Origin: Lingula anatina
Lineage: Eukaryota > Brachiopoda > Lingulata > Lingulida > Lingulidae
NCBI RefSeq assembly: GCF_001039355.2
Contig: NW_019774847.1
Span: 981,864 to 1,045,863 of the forward strand
DNA length: 64,000 bases
Direction of reading: 5' to 3'
A program made the translations under genes and the position numbers. Position 1 is the first letter of the stretch. Every line of letters begins with the position of its first letter. Below are positions 10,879 through 24,600 of the stretch, in pieces. Under the pieces are notes generated by a model. That model saw only the letters and a list, made by a program, of their open reading frames with translations, was not told the origin of the DNA and did no database searches.

Positions 10879-13617
10879 GTTTTTAATCGTCCCAGACCCC
10901 GTTTAAGTGAACAAATTCCGCGTCCCTGGGGTATCTGCAGATCCTGGGCGGTTTCTGTTTAACCAGCAATACGATCCGTGGGGAGAAATCTTGAAGTTTT
11001 CCTGGGAAACTCGCAGGAGGCCACTCGAAAAAAGTTTCTCTAACTTGACTTGCTCCTTTCACCTCTTCACCACTGACTTAAAGTAGGTTATAGTGACGCG
11101 TCATAAACTAGGTCATTAATGAGATTACTCTCTTCAAGTACTATTACATACAAGTGAAATTTATTAGTGCCAAAAAGACGAAACTGTACCTGCTGTGTAA
11201 ATGAATTACTAGCATAACTGAGAGGGGATATATTCTTAATTTTAGCATTTTGATATTAATACGCAGTTTAACCTCTTGTTTGCTGGGGGTCTTCCGGACG
11301 CTTACGTCACACATTATTGAAGAGGGGAGAGGTCACGAAGTTTCATTCATTAAGCCGTGCATTCCGATACTTAACTGCGTTCTCAGTTAACTTTCCTCGT
11401 GTAGGACCGCAACTTGCGAAGAGATACTAACAAAGAAAGATTAAAACTCAAATCTGTGTTTATCTTTTTCCTTAGATTAGGCGACTGGGTCTTTGATCTT
11501 TCGCAACATCAAAGTTATAGCCGCTTGTTGACTCTGAGTCATGTCAATGAATCGGCAGGTGAATTTATCGTGGGCGGTCGTCCACACCTGTTATTGCGAC
11601 TTTAAATATCAGAATTGAAAGTACAAAACTTTGTTACTGAATGAGTATTTTATATGAAAAAGGATACAGTTTGTTTACATTTGTAAAAGCACAATGGTGT
11701 CTCATCTGCTGCATTCTAGTCGATGCCCTTATAAGGAAGTCCGCCTCACGCACGATTAGATCAGAGAGGCCAGAGCTTTCTCCAGTACTTTTTAAAATGT
11801 AAAAGAAAACTGACATATTTGGCGTGCCACACTTTTTCTTTATATATTAAAAATGAATAGATGTTGTATAAAATTACCTAAACTAGGACTATTGTTGAAG
11901 CTGGCTTAAGAATTAAAGCCAAGATGAAGGGTCGTTCTTTTAAAATGAAAAAAGGAAATTGGCATTCTTTGGATTTTCCTCCTTTGTTCTATTTTAGTTT
12001 ATATGAAAAATTATTTGACATTGAATTCAATAAATGTAACCTTCAGAATTTTTTATCAAAAGATCAAATGGACCGCACTTTCTCATAAATAAGAATTAAG
12101 TACAGCCAATAAAATCAGTTTTAGAAAACAGTCATACACTATACATTTTAAAATCACATCAAAACAGGCTTTGCGTTTTCCTCTATTAGGTCATTTTTTA
12201 AAATCGATTAAAAAGCAGAACCCATGACCACACCAGGAGATTAATTTTCTTTCAAAAATCGAGATTGAGCACGGATACCTATAATGGTTATAGATGGTAA
12301 CAGAATAACTGAATTACTGTTTTGGCTTGGAATATTAGAAAATGATCAGGAAACACATTTACATATAGCGTTTCAAGGATGAATAGAGTAACATCGGGCA
12401 TTTAGGGAAAAAAGTAAAAAATGTGCAATAAATATTTAAATTACCTTAAAATAGTCCTTGGCAACGATGAGTATTTTTCTTCTCTTAACCCTAAAACAAA
12501 ATAAAGATTTTTGCAGCCTCTCAAAAGAGATTTAATTTTGAACATTTTCTATTTTTTGTGCAAATTAAGGGGAAAAAAACGATAATTGGAACAAAGGTCA
12601 TATCATCCCCCTCTCACATTCCCTCTAGGCCCTCATCCAAACACAAGTGGATTCAGAGTGTCAAAAATAAGGGTGGTCACTGGACTTGATCGACCTGGCC
12701 CTCCTGGGTTCGATTGCTGTGACGTTCAGTTGGGGCGATGCTTTTATTTCATTGCGATAGTTGCGACTTGCAACGCAATCAGACACAACCGATTATGAAC
12801 AACACATTGCGTCACAACTACACCTGTAGTCTTCTCTACACGAATCGGCTATGATTGAAGTGGCCACATTTCCTTTAAACTTTATGAGTTTAAAAAGCTT
12901 GATCAAGAATATATATTGGTCGGTTCTAGTGTGGAAATACCAGTACGTTGATAGGGCTGAATTATACGACGATCAAAGCGAAATCGATCATGTCTGATAT
13001 TATTTTTACCCCCTAAGGCGACCCAATATGAAAATACGCATAGAACCTAGATCAAAATTTACTCAGAGCGGACTTTTCCCACCCATGCAGAATTGTTCTT
13101 TCGCCTCCTCCCCTATCACGCTTACGTGCGTGCGGACTAATATCATTCTCACGAAGAGATGGAAGTTAACTGAAGTCTGCACTCATGTATTTTTTCACAA
13201 ATCGGTGTAAATAGAAATGCATTCCCATAGACAGTATCGGTCTAAATGGAGCGACCTAATCCTGCAGACACTCTAGCTGACTGAAATCAGCTTGACTGAA
13301 TCACACACCTCCTCCAGGCGTGAAGTAGTGTACAGAAAAGCTGGCGATTATACGAACACGGTGGACACAAAGGAAGTCGTGATTGCACTTAGCGAGAGTC
13401 CCTGCAGAGTTTGGTCGATCTACAAAGACCGATGGTGTCCATGGGAACGAGGTCATAAGACCTAATTATATTTGTCCACACATTTCTTTTTTTTTTTTTT
13501 TTTGCACAGAAACAATGTACTTTAACACGGAAAGGGGTTTCAGCACACCAGAGCGACGTAGAACGGCATGCAAAACTTCTTTAATTTCTTATTTTCATTC
13601 TTTCTCTCTCTTTCTTT

Positions 13618-13657
<40 letters not shown>

Positions 13658-14372
13658 TGCGCGCGGATGCGATTCATACTTTATTGTATTTCGAAGAGCT
13701 ATATCCGTCATGAATTTTGTTACCAACAAAACAATTTCAAAATTTACGTTTTTACCTCGCTATATAGGCCTAAAGACTTGTCTTTTTTTCTTCTTTGGTT
13801 TTCGGCCTTGTCCTTTCTCAGACTTATATATTCTTGATTTTTTGTCTAAAACGCGTTCCCAGCGAAGGATAGTAATTTAATACATTGACTGATAACATAA
13901 TGTGCACCAAAATCTTAGTTCTTCGTGTAAACCCCTCATTACATTTTTAAACTGTCTGTGACCAGCGAAGGGCGTAAATATACATTAACTGTAGCAGTAG
14001 TAGTCGTTAACGCTAACTTCCTGTTATACGACGTGGCAACATTAACAACCATTTTTCTGATGAATTTTTTTTCTTTCAAATCCTTTTTCTGATGTATGAT
14101 TTTTTCAATTAAAGATTACAGTTGTCAATATGATACGATATTTAACACCAAATAAAACTCTGCGGCAGAAATTGAGAAAATGGGGAGGGGGGGGGGTTAA
14201 ACCTTAATACGTTCAAGTCACGGAAAGTCTCCTTACTATAACGATGGTTTTGGTCACACTGGTGCCTGGTACAAATATAACTGCCACAGTCTCAGTGGAC
14301 GTTAAACCGGAAGGTTTCCCCCTGAAGTTAAGGTGTCCTCTGCATCCTGTAGGTCCTATAGACGACAGAAAG
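10879..14372. other. Intergenic region between YAP-like gene and sPLA2 cluster
   Basis: Head-to-head spacer. The proximal 200 bp should hold the YAP 5' UTR and promoter. The rest is AT-rich, with a poly-T run (13489-13503), a (CA)n tract (13620-13655) and a possible SINE relic (12655-12790). No coding sequence is convincing; frames crossing the CA tract are artefacts. Confidence 0.45.
12655..12790 (+). mobile_element. Possible tRNA-derived SINE relic
   Basis: The stretch contains GGGTTCGATTGC, close to a tRNA B box (GGTTCRANNCC), about 35 bp after a TGGTCACTGG segment that loosely resembles an A box, followed by TTGGGGCGATGC and an AT-rich tail. No cloverleaf can be drawn, so this is not a working tRNA. 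It could equally be chance. Confidence 0.25.
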
Positions 14373-15984
14373 ATGAAGATTGCATTTACAGTTGTTTTCA
14401 TTGGTAGGTAAGCGCGGTTTAAGACTGAATGGTCAATGCATGTTGGTGCTGTGAACGCCGCGTACGTGATATTTTACTTTTAATTAAAATTGGAATATAT
14501 TTTACTTTTAATTAATATTTGGAATATAAACATGTGGGCGATACTTTCCCATGTGCAGATAGGCTTTTTTTTACATATGTTTTACCAAGTTGAAACGTGG
14601 AACTTATTTAGGTGGTAACTTTCATATTTCTCTGCTTACAGTCATGTATGCAGTCACTGCCTGCATGTGTGAGAATGAAAAGAGTAGCGTTCATTCACGT
14701 AAGAAGAGGAACGCTGTCCAGTTAGGCTGGATGATCTTCAGTCGCACCAGGAGGTCTGCCCTGGCTTATAACGGTTATGGTTGTAGGTGTGGTCTGGGTG
14801 GAAGAGGAACACCTAAAGACGGAGTGGACAGGTGAGAGAGAGAGAGAGAGAGAGAGACAGAACTGAAGAGGGGGGGGGGCGAGTAAAGAGCAGACAGGGA
14901 AGTAAAATCTCAACACCCCCTCATCTAGATATCCTTGGTACACAAATATAAATTTGTTTAAAGAAATAAATAAAATCAAGTATAGACCACTGCGTTTCAT
15001 GGAGTACGCCTTTTTTTGAGCCAAGAATTTTCCTATTATGTCATTGCATAAAACATTGGACTAACCCTGACCCCCCCCCCCCCCCCAAATCCGCACTGCT
15101 GAACTGCACTGACTGCCCAGTCCCATGTGTGATATACATATATATATTAACTGACCTCTGGTCATTTATTTCCAGCTGTTGTCTCGTCCATGACAGGTGC
15201 TACGGACGGCTGACCAGAAGTGGATGTCCCAATCCTGTGCTGAATACCTATAGATACACGCTGCGCGGAGGAATTGTTTGCAGTAAGTACATAACGTCCC
15301 AGTGTCGGTGGTATACTGCCTTGGAATTAAGTATTTGTCCTCAACGGCAATAACGATCACGAGTTCAAAAGTGGTAATTATTCCCTTGAATTTCTGTTCG
15401 TTATTATGACGTTATTTAATGACGTAACTATTACGTTATGATTGTATGGCCACTGATGAGTTTTTATATTGATAAACCTACACAACTCTATCTGTTGTTT
15501 GTATCGTTAACAACAGCTGGATGTTTCCTGTGAATTATTAACAATTTCTTATCTCATTAGGACATTTTCTGGATTTAGTTAAGGTCTGCAGGCACACCTG
15601 CTCAGGTGCTTAGCCGTGTCACAGCTGTCAATCATAAACCAATGCGTACACGTCACATTCAATGAATGTGCCGCCTGAGACCACGTGACTACACACCTGC
15701 AGCGTGATGGCGTGGTAAACACACGGTCTTAGCATGTTAGCTATTGTGAATGCTTAAAAGATGATAACAATAATACTGTGGTATACGGATTTTCTCTGTA
15801 TATGGGTACATGTATTATTTCAAATGTCAGTAAGTCTTTACGAGGCATGTTTTCTTTACTTGCAGATAGCAGAAGAAACGACGTGTGTGAGCAGATTGGC
15901 TGTGAATGTGACAGAGCACTTGCCTATTGCTTTGCCAGGAACATTTATAACGTCCGCTACCGGAACTGGAGGGGGAGCTGTTAA
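14373..15984 (+). CDS. Secreted phospholipase A2, cluster gene 1
   Basis: Exons 14373-14403, 14642-14831, 15176-15282 and 15866-15984 give 148 residues with all splice sites GT-AG. sPLA2s hydrolyse the sn-2 ester of glycerophospholipids using a His-Asp pair and calcium. Seen here: an N-terminal signal sequence, a CxC pair (Cys18, Cys20), a dibasic site SRKKR before the mature start at Asn34, the calcium loop, the catalytic helix CCLVHDRCY (His79, Asp80, Tyr83), and the CECDRA motif with the Asp99-type residue. Twelve core cysteines are present in the mature part, and the group I Cys11-Cys77 pair is absent. Odd: the loop reads YGCRCG where every paralogue has YGCWCG, and the residue before CC is Ser rather than Arg. 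Poly-A signal AATAAA near 16118. Probably active, though the Trp-to-Arg change is unexplained. Confidence 0.88.
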
Positions 15985-16129
15985 ACGCTTTATGACGTCA
16001 CACTTTTTAAATTCTGACGTCACACTTTTTAAATTTTTGACGTCACTATCTACATGAATCAAATTGTTCTTAAATCATTTTTTAATGAACAGTCTGAAAG
16101 ATGTTCTATTTGCTGCAAATAAAACAAGC

Positions 16130-17693
16130 ATATGGGATGCCATTATCCATGCTTCGTATATACTTGTACCGTATTTATTGCTACACTTCTCCGTTTAATC
16201 CCAAGTATTGCTATATAAATTATATTGCGTCTGTAAACATGTCTTATTAGATAAAAAAAAGTTTTGATGAAATCAGTAGTTTAAATGAATATAAAGACAT
16301 TCAATACAACTCCAGTCAAGTGAAGTAATCTTGTATTTTGATCTCAAAAAATGACTTTTGTAATAAATGATGTTTCCAGTTTATAAAGTACCCCTATTGA
16401 CGCAAACATTTTTGCCAATATTCATGCTAACATAGTACTAGATACCACAACTTTTATTTCGGCTCGTTAAGATACAGGTCCCTGACGATGCAGGATTGTT
16501 TGTTACAGTTGTGATTTTCGACCAAATAGGTCCTAAAGAATTACATAGTTATACTGAAAAAGATATTTTTTGACTTGATTCATAGTTCATGGCATTGATA
16601 ATACGCTAGTAGTGGCGTCTCTTGTTGATAGTTCATGCTGTGTCATCTGCAACATACGATCAATCTTAAAAGTTAATACTATGAATTTATTCAGTCATAA
16701 GTTATGGACAGATGTCATTATAGTACGGTACTGCCAGGATCCATCCATTATGTTCACATAGCCTAGATCTTGTTTACGTTTCCTGGTTTACTAATGGCAA
16801 CAAAAATAATGATAATATCGATAACAAATGTATAAAGTAATAGGGACAAGGTCCGTTGAACTGAATATTGCGTGACTGTAAAACCTTACATTCAGGAAGT
16901 TGTACCGCGTTCCATTAATCAATGGCGACTTGCAGTTTACAATACTACACACACTGGACAATAAAAGTGTCACCCCCTGAATCAGAGTAATCAAAATTAT
17001 TAACCTGAAGAGGCGGAATATTTAGCAATGTCAGAATATCGATACAGTTGAATTGTTCAGTCAGAACCGTTTATTTTGTGAAATTTGGTGTTAATAAAGC
17101 ATACCAGGAGCATATCATTCCACAGTCATTATCTCCCCCAAAGAATCAGTATGGGTGACACTTCTATTGTCCAGTGTGTGTACATAGAAATAACTATACA
17201 GACAAAATGTACTTACACGCACACACACACACTTAAACAAACGCACACATACCCCCGTTAAAAGTTATTTTTAATCAACGGTCTGTTCTGTACGACGTGT
17301 ATCTGGTAATAATAAAATAAATTCTGTGCTTACCGGTGGGTACCTGGGCGTTTGTAACAAAAGAGACGCAGCAGACTATGACACAGGGTCCTCTGGAAGT
17401 TTAACCACGTACTGGTACATACCAGTATCAGTAACCATTTCTCTGAAATGCATTTCAAATAACAAATTACCTAGGCGAATTAAGACAGGGCAGTATTATC
17501 CCATACTGGAATACATTTAAAATGAAATATTGTCAAGGAAATAACGTTTGAAACGCCGATTCACTCCTTTCAAGTTTCTGGTATAAATGTAGCGTCCTCA
17601 CTGCAAGATAAAACAGACGAAAGTTCAGCTGAGCAGGAGTCATTCTCAAGACAGCCACTGTGAGCCAAGAAATCGTCTGTGTTGTAATCTAAG
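16130..17693. other. Spacer between sPLA2 genes 1 and 2
   Basis: AT-rich with no exon. It contains a mariner-type MITE (16948-17180) and a TATA-like TATAAA near 17581, about 110 bp before the ATG of gene 2, which is a candidate promoter. Confidence 0.45.
16948..17180. mobile_element. Tc1/mariner-type MITE
   Basis: The 233-bp element has terminal inverted repeats of about 28 bp: CACACACTGGACAATAAAAG at the left, and its reverse complement with one mismatch at the right. It is flanked on both sides by TA, the target duplication of the Tc1/mariner superfamily. There is no coding capacity. Confidence 0.82.
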
Positions 17694-19809
17694 ATGAATA
17701 CTGCAGTCCTGTTCATCGGTAAGTATACGGCCTTTGGTCTTAGGTCTTTTTTTAGCAAAAGGATCAAAAATAATCAGAGAAATGTCTTGAATAAATAGTG
17801 AATATATCAAAACGGAACGTTTTTTTTCCAGTATTCTTTTAATTGCAGCTGCCTGTGCAGTCGCTGTCTGCACGTGTGAGGATGAAGCACATTCTCGCGA
17901 GAAGAGAAATGCCTTTCAGTTTGGCAGGATGATCAGAAGTCGTACAGGAAGATCTGCCCTGGATTATAACGGTTATGGTTGTTGGTGTGGTCTGGGAGGA
18001 AGAGGAACACCTAAAGATGGAGTGGACAGGTGAGAGAGAGAGAGAGAGAGAGAGGGGTGAGAGATTGTCCTTCCGTCAGCGTGAAAAAGAACAAACATGT
18101 GGTAAGAAACAATCTAATTGCTTTCATGGTACATAAGACCATTCAAATGATAAAGAGTATTTTCTGATTTATCAGTAAGACTTGAATGCTTCATATTTGG
18201 AAATAGGTGTAAAGGACTTTATCTGAGATCGCATACACTTTCCTAGGTTGAATTACTTAGATGTAGCTGATCTTGGGATAGAAAACCGAAAACACGACCA
18301 AATTACGTTTCATTGAGTATTTCTCACCGACAGTTTACCCTCTTTTACTTTAGAGTGTAGGCTTGGTTTCGTAAATAGGCTATATATGTTTTACTATCCA
18401 AAGCAGTTGCCGATAAGTAGAAGCAAAGACTAACTCATGGCAAGAAAATATCTATAACAGTTGCATGCTCTCGAGTTCCTGTTTTCTTGTTTTGTGTGTT
18501 CATAATGTTATGTAAGTTTTTCGTCAAGTAACATTTTGTACCTTTTGGGACTATGTCTTACATCAGCAACAATGCACATTAAAATCGGGCCATTCAATAG
18601 GTCAGCGACTGGATCATATATTTTTTGTGCATATTTGGTACGAAGAAAGCCAAGATATGCAGTTTTTTCGCAAACATATTATTGTCCTACCCTTTCTTTT
18701 TACAAATAAAATAAGGCAAAATACCAGGACTAACCCATTGAATAACCTATTGAACGTTCATGTACTTCCGGTTTGAGAGATACCCCCTTCATCCTAATCC
18801 TGTCCAGAGTTATTTTCTAGCGCTGACCCATACTCAATGTATAGGCTAGGTCCTTAGATCCAGTATACTTGAATAAGACTATATAATGTTCTAGTGGAAT
18901 AAACACGAGGGAAAGATATGCATATGATACCTTTAGGTAAAAATTACCGATATGTGTCGGAGAATATTGTGGTACAATGTTAATCTGACACTGTTTGTGC
19001 TAGACTATACTGCATGTTTTGTACTGAAATATAACAGTTCATTGACCAGTACTTATCATTACAGATGCTGCCAGGCGCATGACCGCTGTTACGATAGACT
19101 TATCAACAGTGGATGTCGAAATCCAGTGTTGAACGCCTACAGCTACACTCTAAGCGGAGGAATCGTTTGCAGTAAGTTTTAGTTACATCTCACAGTAGGA
19201 ACTTCCTTCTAACCAAACACAGAATAATAGATCTGATTGATTAAGATATATCGCGTGAGAGCACGGGATTACTAGATGACGTAATTTTGTAAATTGTGGG
19301 ACGTACAATGTAGGCCTACACGTGACGCTAGCATGGCGTGGTAGTAGCAGTTAATGGTCCCAACAGATCAGGAAGTCGCGTTTACAAAGAACGTTAAAGG
19401 CAGCTAGCTCGGGGTTTTTTTTTTAGTGTTACCTTTGACCATAGTATAGCACATGACAATGGATTTTCCTCTCAGTGATGGTAAAAGCCTACTAAGTTAT
19501 GTCATCTACAGATAGGCCTACTGTGGTTCAGTCGTTCAAAGAAAGTTCTTGGGGGACCAAGTGAACGCAATGGTAATCCGGTTTTACCAGTCAAGGCTAA
19601 AACCAAGAGCTTAATTCATTTTTGATACCGGCCCAAGTAAACAAGGAATTGTTTTATACTACAATTTTGCTTATTCATTTTCAACTACAGATCGCAGTAG
19701 AAATGACCGCTGTGAACAGGGAGGCTGCGAATGTGACAGAACAGCGGCGTATTGCTTCGCCAGGAACCGGTATAACAGTGTGTACAAGAACTGGAGAGGA
19801 AGTTGTTAG
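17694..19809 (+). CDS. Secreted phospholipase A2, cluster gene 2
   Basis: Exons 17694-17718, 17849-18029, 19065-19171 and 19691-19809 give 143 residues. A very short first exon (MNTAVLFI) joins in phase 1 to the rest of the signal sequence. A CxC pair (Cys16, Cys18) precedes the dibasic cleavage site SREKR, so the mature enzyme starts at Asn29 and is about 115 residues long, typical of group I/II sPLA2. Calcium loop YGCWCGLGG at 51-59; catalytic helix CCQAHDRCY with His74, Asp75, Tyr78; [10 protein letters not shown] carries the Asp99 equivalent. Twelve mature cysteines. Intron 2 opens with a (GA)n tract directly at the donor. Poly-A signal near 20098. All catalytic residues are present, so an active secreted enzyme is expected. 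Confidence 0.93.
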
Positions 19810-20114
19810 ATGGTTGGCCGCGTCTCTCGTCTGCAGTTAAATGTTAAATCAAGTATTTAACAAAAAGATTTTATACCAGACGTCTGTTAAGAGACGTATC
19901 CCAAATATGTACCTTTCAAATTAAAAAAATATTTAAAGGAGAATTATTATATACGAACAGTAACACAGACACATATTTGAAATTGATTCTTTTTAGCATA
20001 CCAGTTTAAAATTGTCAAGTTTGCAGCTATGTACTTTTGAAAAATACCCAAAGAAAAGGAATTAGTTAAAAAATCTGATGGAATCATATTGCAATTGTAA
20101 TAAACTGCAACTTG

Positions 20115-20685
20115 TTTTTAGTGTGTTTTTATGAGTTGTTATAATCAATAGACCGGGAGTACAACCAAAGCAACAACCAAATGTCGTGAGCAGGAATGGG
20201 GGGTGGGGGGTGGGGGGTAGGTTTCAACGCAATAAAAATAATTCAAATATTTTAAAGAAATTTAAATATTAATAATTATGCATATAAATAGATAAAGAAA
20301 TAAATAAATACATTAATAATGTATTAATAAATAAGTCCATGTATTACTAATATATTTTTTTACTTTTTATATTATAAACAATAGAATTTCCCATGTGACA
20401 GGTTGAACACAAGTTATAGGACACCGTTTATATTTATATATGAGCTGGAATCCTTAGAATCCCATGATCACCCTCTCAGCGATTTTTGAAATGAAGATAT
20501 CAATATCACAAAAACGAAATAAACTTACAGTGTGCAAGATTAAATTAAATATTTTGACATTTTGTGTATACCTATACACAAACGCTTTAAGTATGTAAAA
20601 ATTAATCTATGAAAACCGAGGATAAGAACAGACTGAGCTAAGAGAGAGGCTCCCAAGGGGTATTTTCATTACCCGTTAAAGCCAC

Positions 20686-20756
<71 letters not shown>

Positions 20757-21170
20757 TGACCATCAGATAGGCGCTGATCTTAGTTCCAAGGCAAATGTTA
20801 AGTACCTCCCTACATCTGACCTACCCGTGCTTCACTTCTCCAGGTATAGCCAGAGCAGAGCCTCTTGGGGACTAAATTAAGTCCAAGGACTGTATTTGAT
20901 GTGGGGACTAGATAAGAGCTAAAACAGACATCCACGGATGCATGAGTCTGGTTTGTTTATGTTAACTGAACTCGTCACGATTTTGCCCTGGGAGTAACTG
21001 GAACATAAAGAATTATCTGATGTGTTTTCAAGGAAACCATTCTAAGAAAATAGTAAACTTTGTCACATTACAAAGATTAAGGTAAATATAGACACAGAAC
21101 AATGGGACGTATGGGAGTGTGGAGATTAAGCAGAGTGATAAAAATGTCGCCTATGTTGGTCATTCACCTA
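20115..21170. other. Spacer between sPLA2 genes 2 and 3
   Basis: AT-rich with a G-rich run (20198-20220) and the (ATT)n/(AAT)n palindrome at 20690-20757. No coding sequence. Confidence 0.45.
20690..20757. repeat. (ATT)n-(AAT)n palindromic microsatellite
   Basis: About nine ATT units are followed directly by about a dozen AAT units, so the tract is its own reverse complement and can form a long AT hairpin. Confidence 0.9.
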
Positions 21171-21176
21171 CTCGGG

Positions 21177-21245
21177 TCTATATAGTCTTCTCGGTGGTCT
21201 GTCTGTTCAGTTGGCGCAGCTTTCTACCTACTGGCACGGACACAG
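21177..21245 (+). promoter_or_regulatory. Shared promoter and leader exon of sPLA2 gene 3
   Basis: A TATA box (TATATAG, 21178-21184) is followed after about 20-30 bp by TTCAGTTGGCGCAGC and GACACAG|GTAAAT, a clean splice donor at 21246. The acceptor TTTTCAG at about 21543 leads to 65 bp of 5' UTR before the ATG at 21609. Nearly the same arrangement precedes genes 5 and 6, which supports it as a real promoter plus non-coding exon. Confidence 0.7.
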
Positions 21246-21608
21246 GTAAATAACGCTCTCTCTCTTCTCTCTCTCAGTTATGTATTTGTAGTATATGTAT
21301 TTGTAGTCCAAGATATTATTAGGTGTACTGATGGCGGAAATGAATCACCATGTCGCTATCTCTATTAAAAAAGTGATAAGGTAAACGTGAAATATTGGTA
21401 CCTATACTATCAGTTTCTTTGGTGTGTCCTTGATAAATGAAAACTTACAGACTTCTTTCAACAGATGTTTAGGAATTTTCTGAGGGCCAAACTATTTGTT
21501 TATTTTAAATTTTAATACAGCCTTAATTTATTGTATGTTTTCAGATACACCCGGGCAGCATTTTGTTGTAGCTTAGAAGAGTTAAAAGTGGACGGGCACT
21601 GAAGAACG

Positions 21609-24600
21609 ATGAAGACGTCCCTGATCTTGTTTATTGCGGGTAAGTTAATTTTATATTAAACAAATAGTTTCCTAATAACGGGGTAATACGAATAGTTGAG
21701 GAATAAAGTCATATGATCCATGTCGGACACAATACGGCACATTTTATGGACATATGCAGATACATTGTGTATGAAGAAGTATCCTTCATGTGCATTACCT
21801 GCATCTGCCGTTGCCGCTACAGGCAGTTGTCTGATACCTTTACTTGTTAACCTTTTAAAAGAATATTCCAGTTTTTTTTCACACTTACAGGAATTATTCG
21901 GAATAAACAATTTTTGACTTTGGATAAGATCGAGGCTATATTTGATGCGAAGCTGGGATATTTGACAGTTTTCTGTCTAAAATATTTTTTACTACGTTGT
22001 GTTTAACAAATATTTCTAAAGGCCGCTCACCATTTACATTAGAAGCTTTTCAACATCAACTACTTTTTGCTTCCTCGGAAGCCGCCTAAACTCAAAGTTA
22101 GTCAGCAAAGCTCAGCTAATACTCGATAATTGAGAGCATAATCAACAAAATTTTTCTTTTTTCAAGACATTGTGTTTTAAACGAAATTTAGTGAATTAAA
22201 ATAAATAAATGTGTTCCCTTTTTTACATATTTAATAAAAACAAAACGGAATAAAAGCAGTTTTTCAAACATAAACTTTTATTAAACATTGTACCCACTTC
22301 AGGTAAAAATGCCAAATTTTCAACTATGAATGTCTCTACTCAGGCCATGCGGTTAGAAAAGTGGAGAGTCCAATTTGCTATACTTCATGCACTAATAGCT
22401 ATCATCAAATTATTTAGCTCCTAATCGTTACTTTTTTAATTGCAGCTGCATACGCAGTCACCGCCTGCATGTGCGAGGATAACGTGCATTCTCGCGAGAA
22501 GAGAAATGCTTTTCAGTTCCGCAAAATGATAAAGGATCGCACTGGAAGAGAACCCTTGTTATATAACGGTTATGGTTGTTGGTGTGGTCTGGGAGGGAGA
22601 GGAAAACCAAAGGACGGAGTAGACAGGTGAATATATATGATGAAAATATTATATTAATTTTAGAATAAGGAGTTCCTCACTTTGCAAGAAATATAGCGCA
22701 GTCTCTGACTGATCAGTATTTTATGATTAGACTGCTTCGTATTTGACTTATAATAACTTGGTGTATCAGTAAGAACAAAAAGGAGAACAATTAGATTCAT
22801 AGTAATTCGTTTTGCCGTCAAATAAAAGCTTTGTTAAACGCGTTTTGATGAGTCCATGGAAAGTTTCCAAGCAAACCAATAGAAGGTTCCATCTAGAGAT
22901 GGAACAGCAATTACGGTCTTTCTAAAATATCTAAACACCATACGTTCAGTAATGTTTGCAAGTATGATTACCCGGAACTTATGGACGAATACGTTTATAA
23001 TTTAAACAATTCAGGAAAAAATAGTCCCAAGCGTAAGTGCGAAGAGTAGCAAGCTGGGCTCGATCTCCACTTTTTAACCACGTATGTCACAAACACAAGA
23101 AGCAGGTATTGGGGGGGGGGTAGTTTTTTCCTGAATGAGCAACCCCCCCCCCCCCCCACACACACACACACACTTAACATGGGCTTCCAACGTATACGCA
23201 CCTATTTAATCGCTGACAGCGGGGTTTTGCAGTCCAAGTCAACCCCAAAACTTTTATATTCTTGTGCAACAGGCTGAAGAGCCATTGGTGACTATTTGGA
23301 AACAACAGATTTTTGCGTGGGGCTAAAGCATGTCCCTTGTTTGTTTGCGTCGTGCAATATGAACATAACACTGCTTGAAATGCACTAAACAATATATTTT
23401 ACAATACACATTGAACAATACGTATTATTACAGATGCTGCCGCTCCCATGACTACTGCTACGATAGACTTAGAGACAATGGTTGTAACCCAGTGATTAGC
23501 ACCTACACCTACAGTCTGAGCGGTGGAATTGTTTGTGGTAAGTTCCATACCTGGTTAAAATCTTGATTTAAATCTCTCATAAGTTCAGTAATGTATTATG
23601 TCGTATTGTATTGCCTTGTCTCATAAGTTATTGTCTTGTCTACTTGTCTTGTACTCTTTTGTGTTGTGTCATATTTTGTTGTATTGTATTGTGTTGTTTT
23701 TTTATGTTGTAATGTTGTATATATTGTGTTGTATTATACTGTGATGCATTAATGTGTACTGTATCGTATTGTATTACATTGCGTGGTATTGCATTGAGTC
23801 GCGTTGTGTCGCATTGTATGGTATTATGTCGTATTGTATTGCCTTGTCTTGTATTCAATTATATTGTTTTTTATTGTTGAACAGTTTCATTAGAAAAGCC
23901 CGTATTGGAAATGACCAATAAAGTTTCATTTGTCAATATCTTTAAAAATATTAAGTGACATTTACCAGCCAAAATTTCATCTGCTGACAGTCAGATTCAT
24001 CAGGGAAATGAAATCCGTGATAGGTATTACCACCTGTTATTACCACCTGTCACCCCTCAGGTGTGCTGTTTAGTCAGGTGCCCCCTCCTCTTATAATGTG
24101 TTGTGTTAAATAGTATTGTATTGTGTTGTATCGATTGTACTGGGGTATTGATCTGAGTTATATGGCACTGTTCGGTTCTGTTTTTTTGTATTGTGTTTTA
24201 CTGTCTGGTTTTGAATATTGCAGTGTTTTGTATTTTGTTACGTTGTGTCCTGTTGTTTTGTATTGTATTGTTTTGTGTTGTACTGTATAGTATTGTTTAT
24301 ATAGTTTACCTAGAAAAATACATCTCTATACTGGCAAGAATATTTTGACGGGGAATACATATATATAACGCTTACAGAGAAAAATGCGTTTTTTATCCTT
24401 TAATGTTATGCTTCACAGATAATGTGAAATTCATCTTACCTCGTTTATTTTTGTAGCTGTTAACTTTGCTCATAGCTTATATTTGAATTTGAGGCAATAA
24501 TTACCCATAAAGGTATGTCATTAGATTTCATTGTGGGCTAGTCGAGCCAAAGTCCTATAACACTTCAACCAATATTGCAAAATCACCTGTACGAAATATG

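Noticed and set aside
13568..13880. Open frames of 89 and 165 codons crossing a (CA)n tract
   Set aside because: They consist of HTHTHT repeats and poly-Phe from a poly-T run; no recognisable domain and no splice or start context.
23640..23858. Minus-strand frame rich in NTIQYNTIQ
   Set aside because: Low-complexity translation of the TTGTA repeat.
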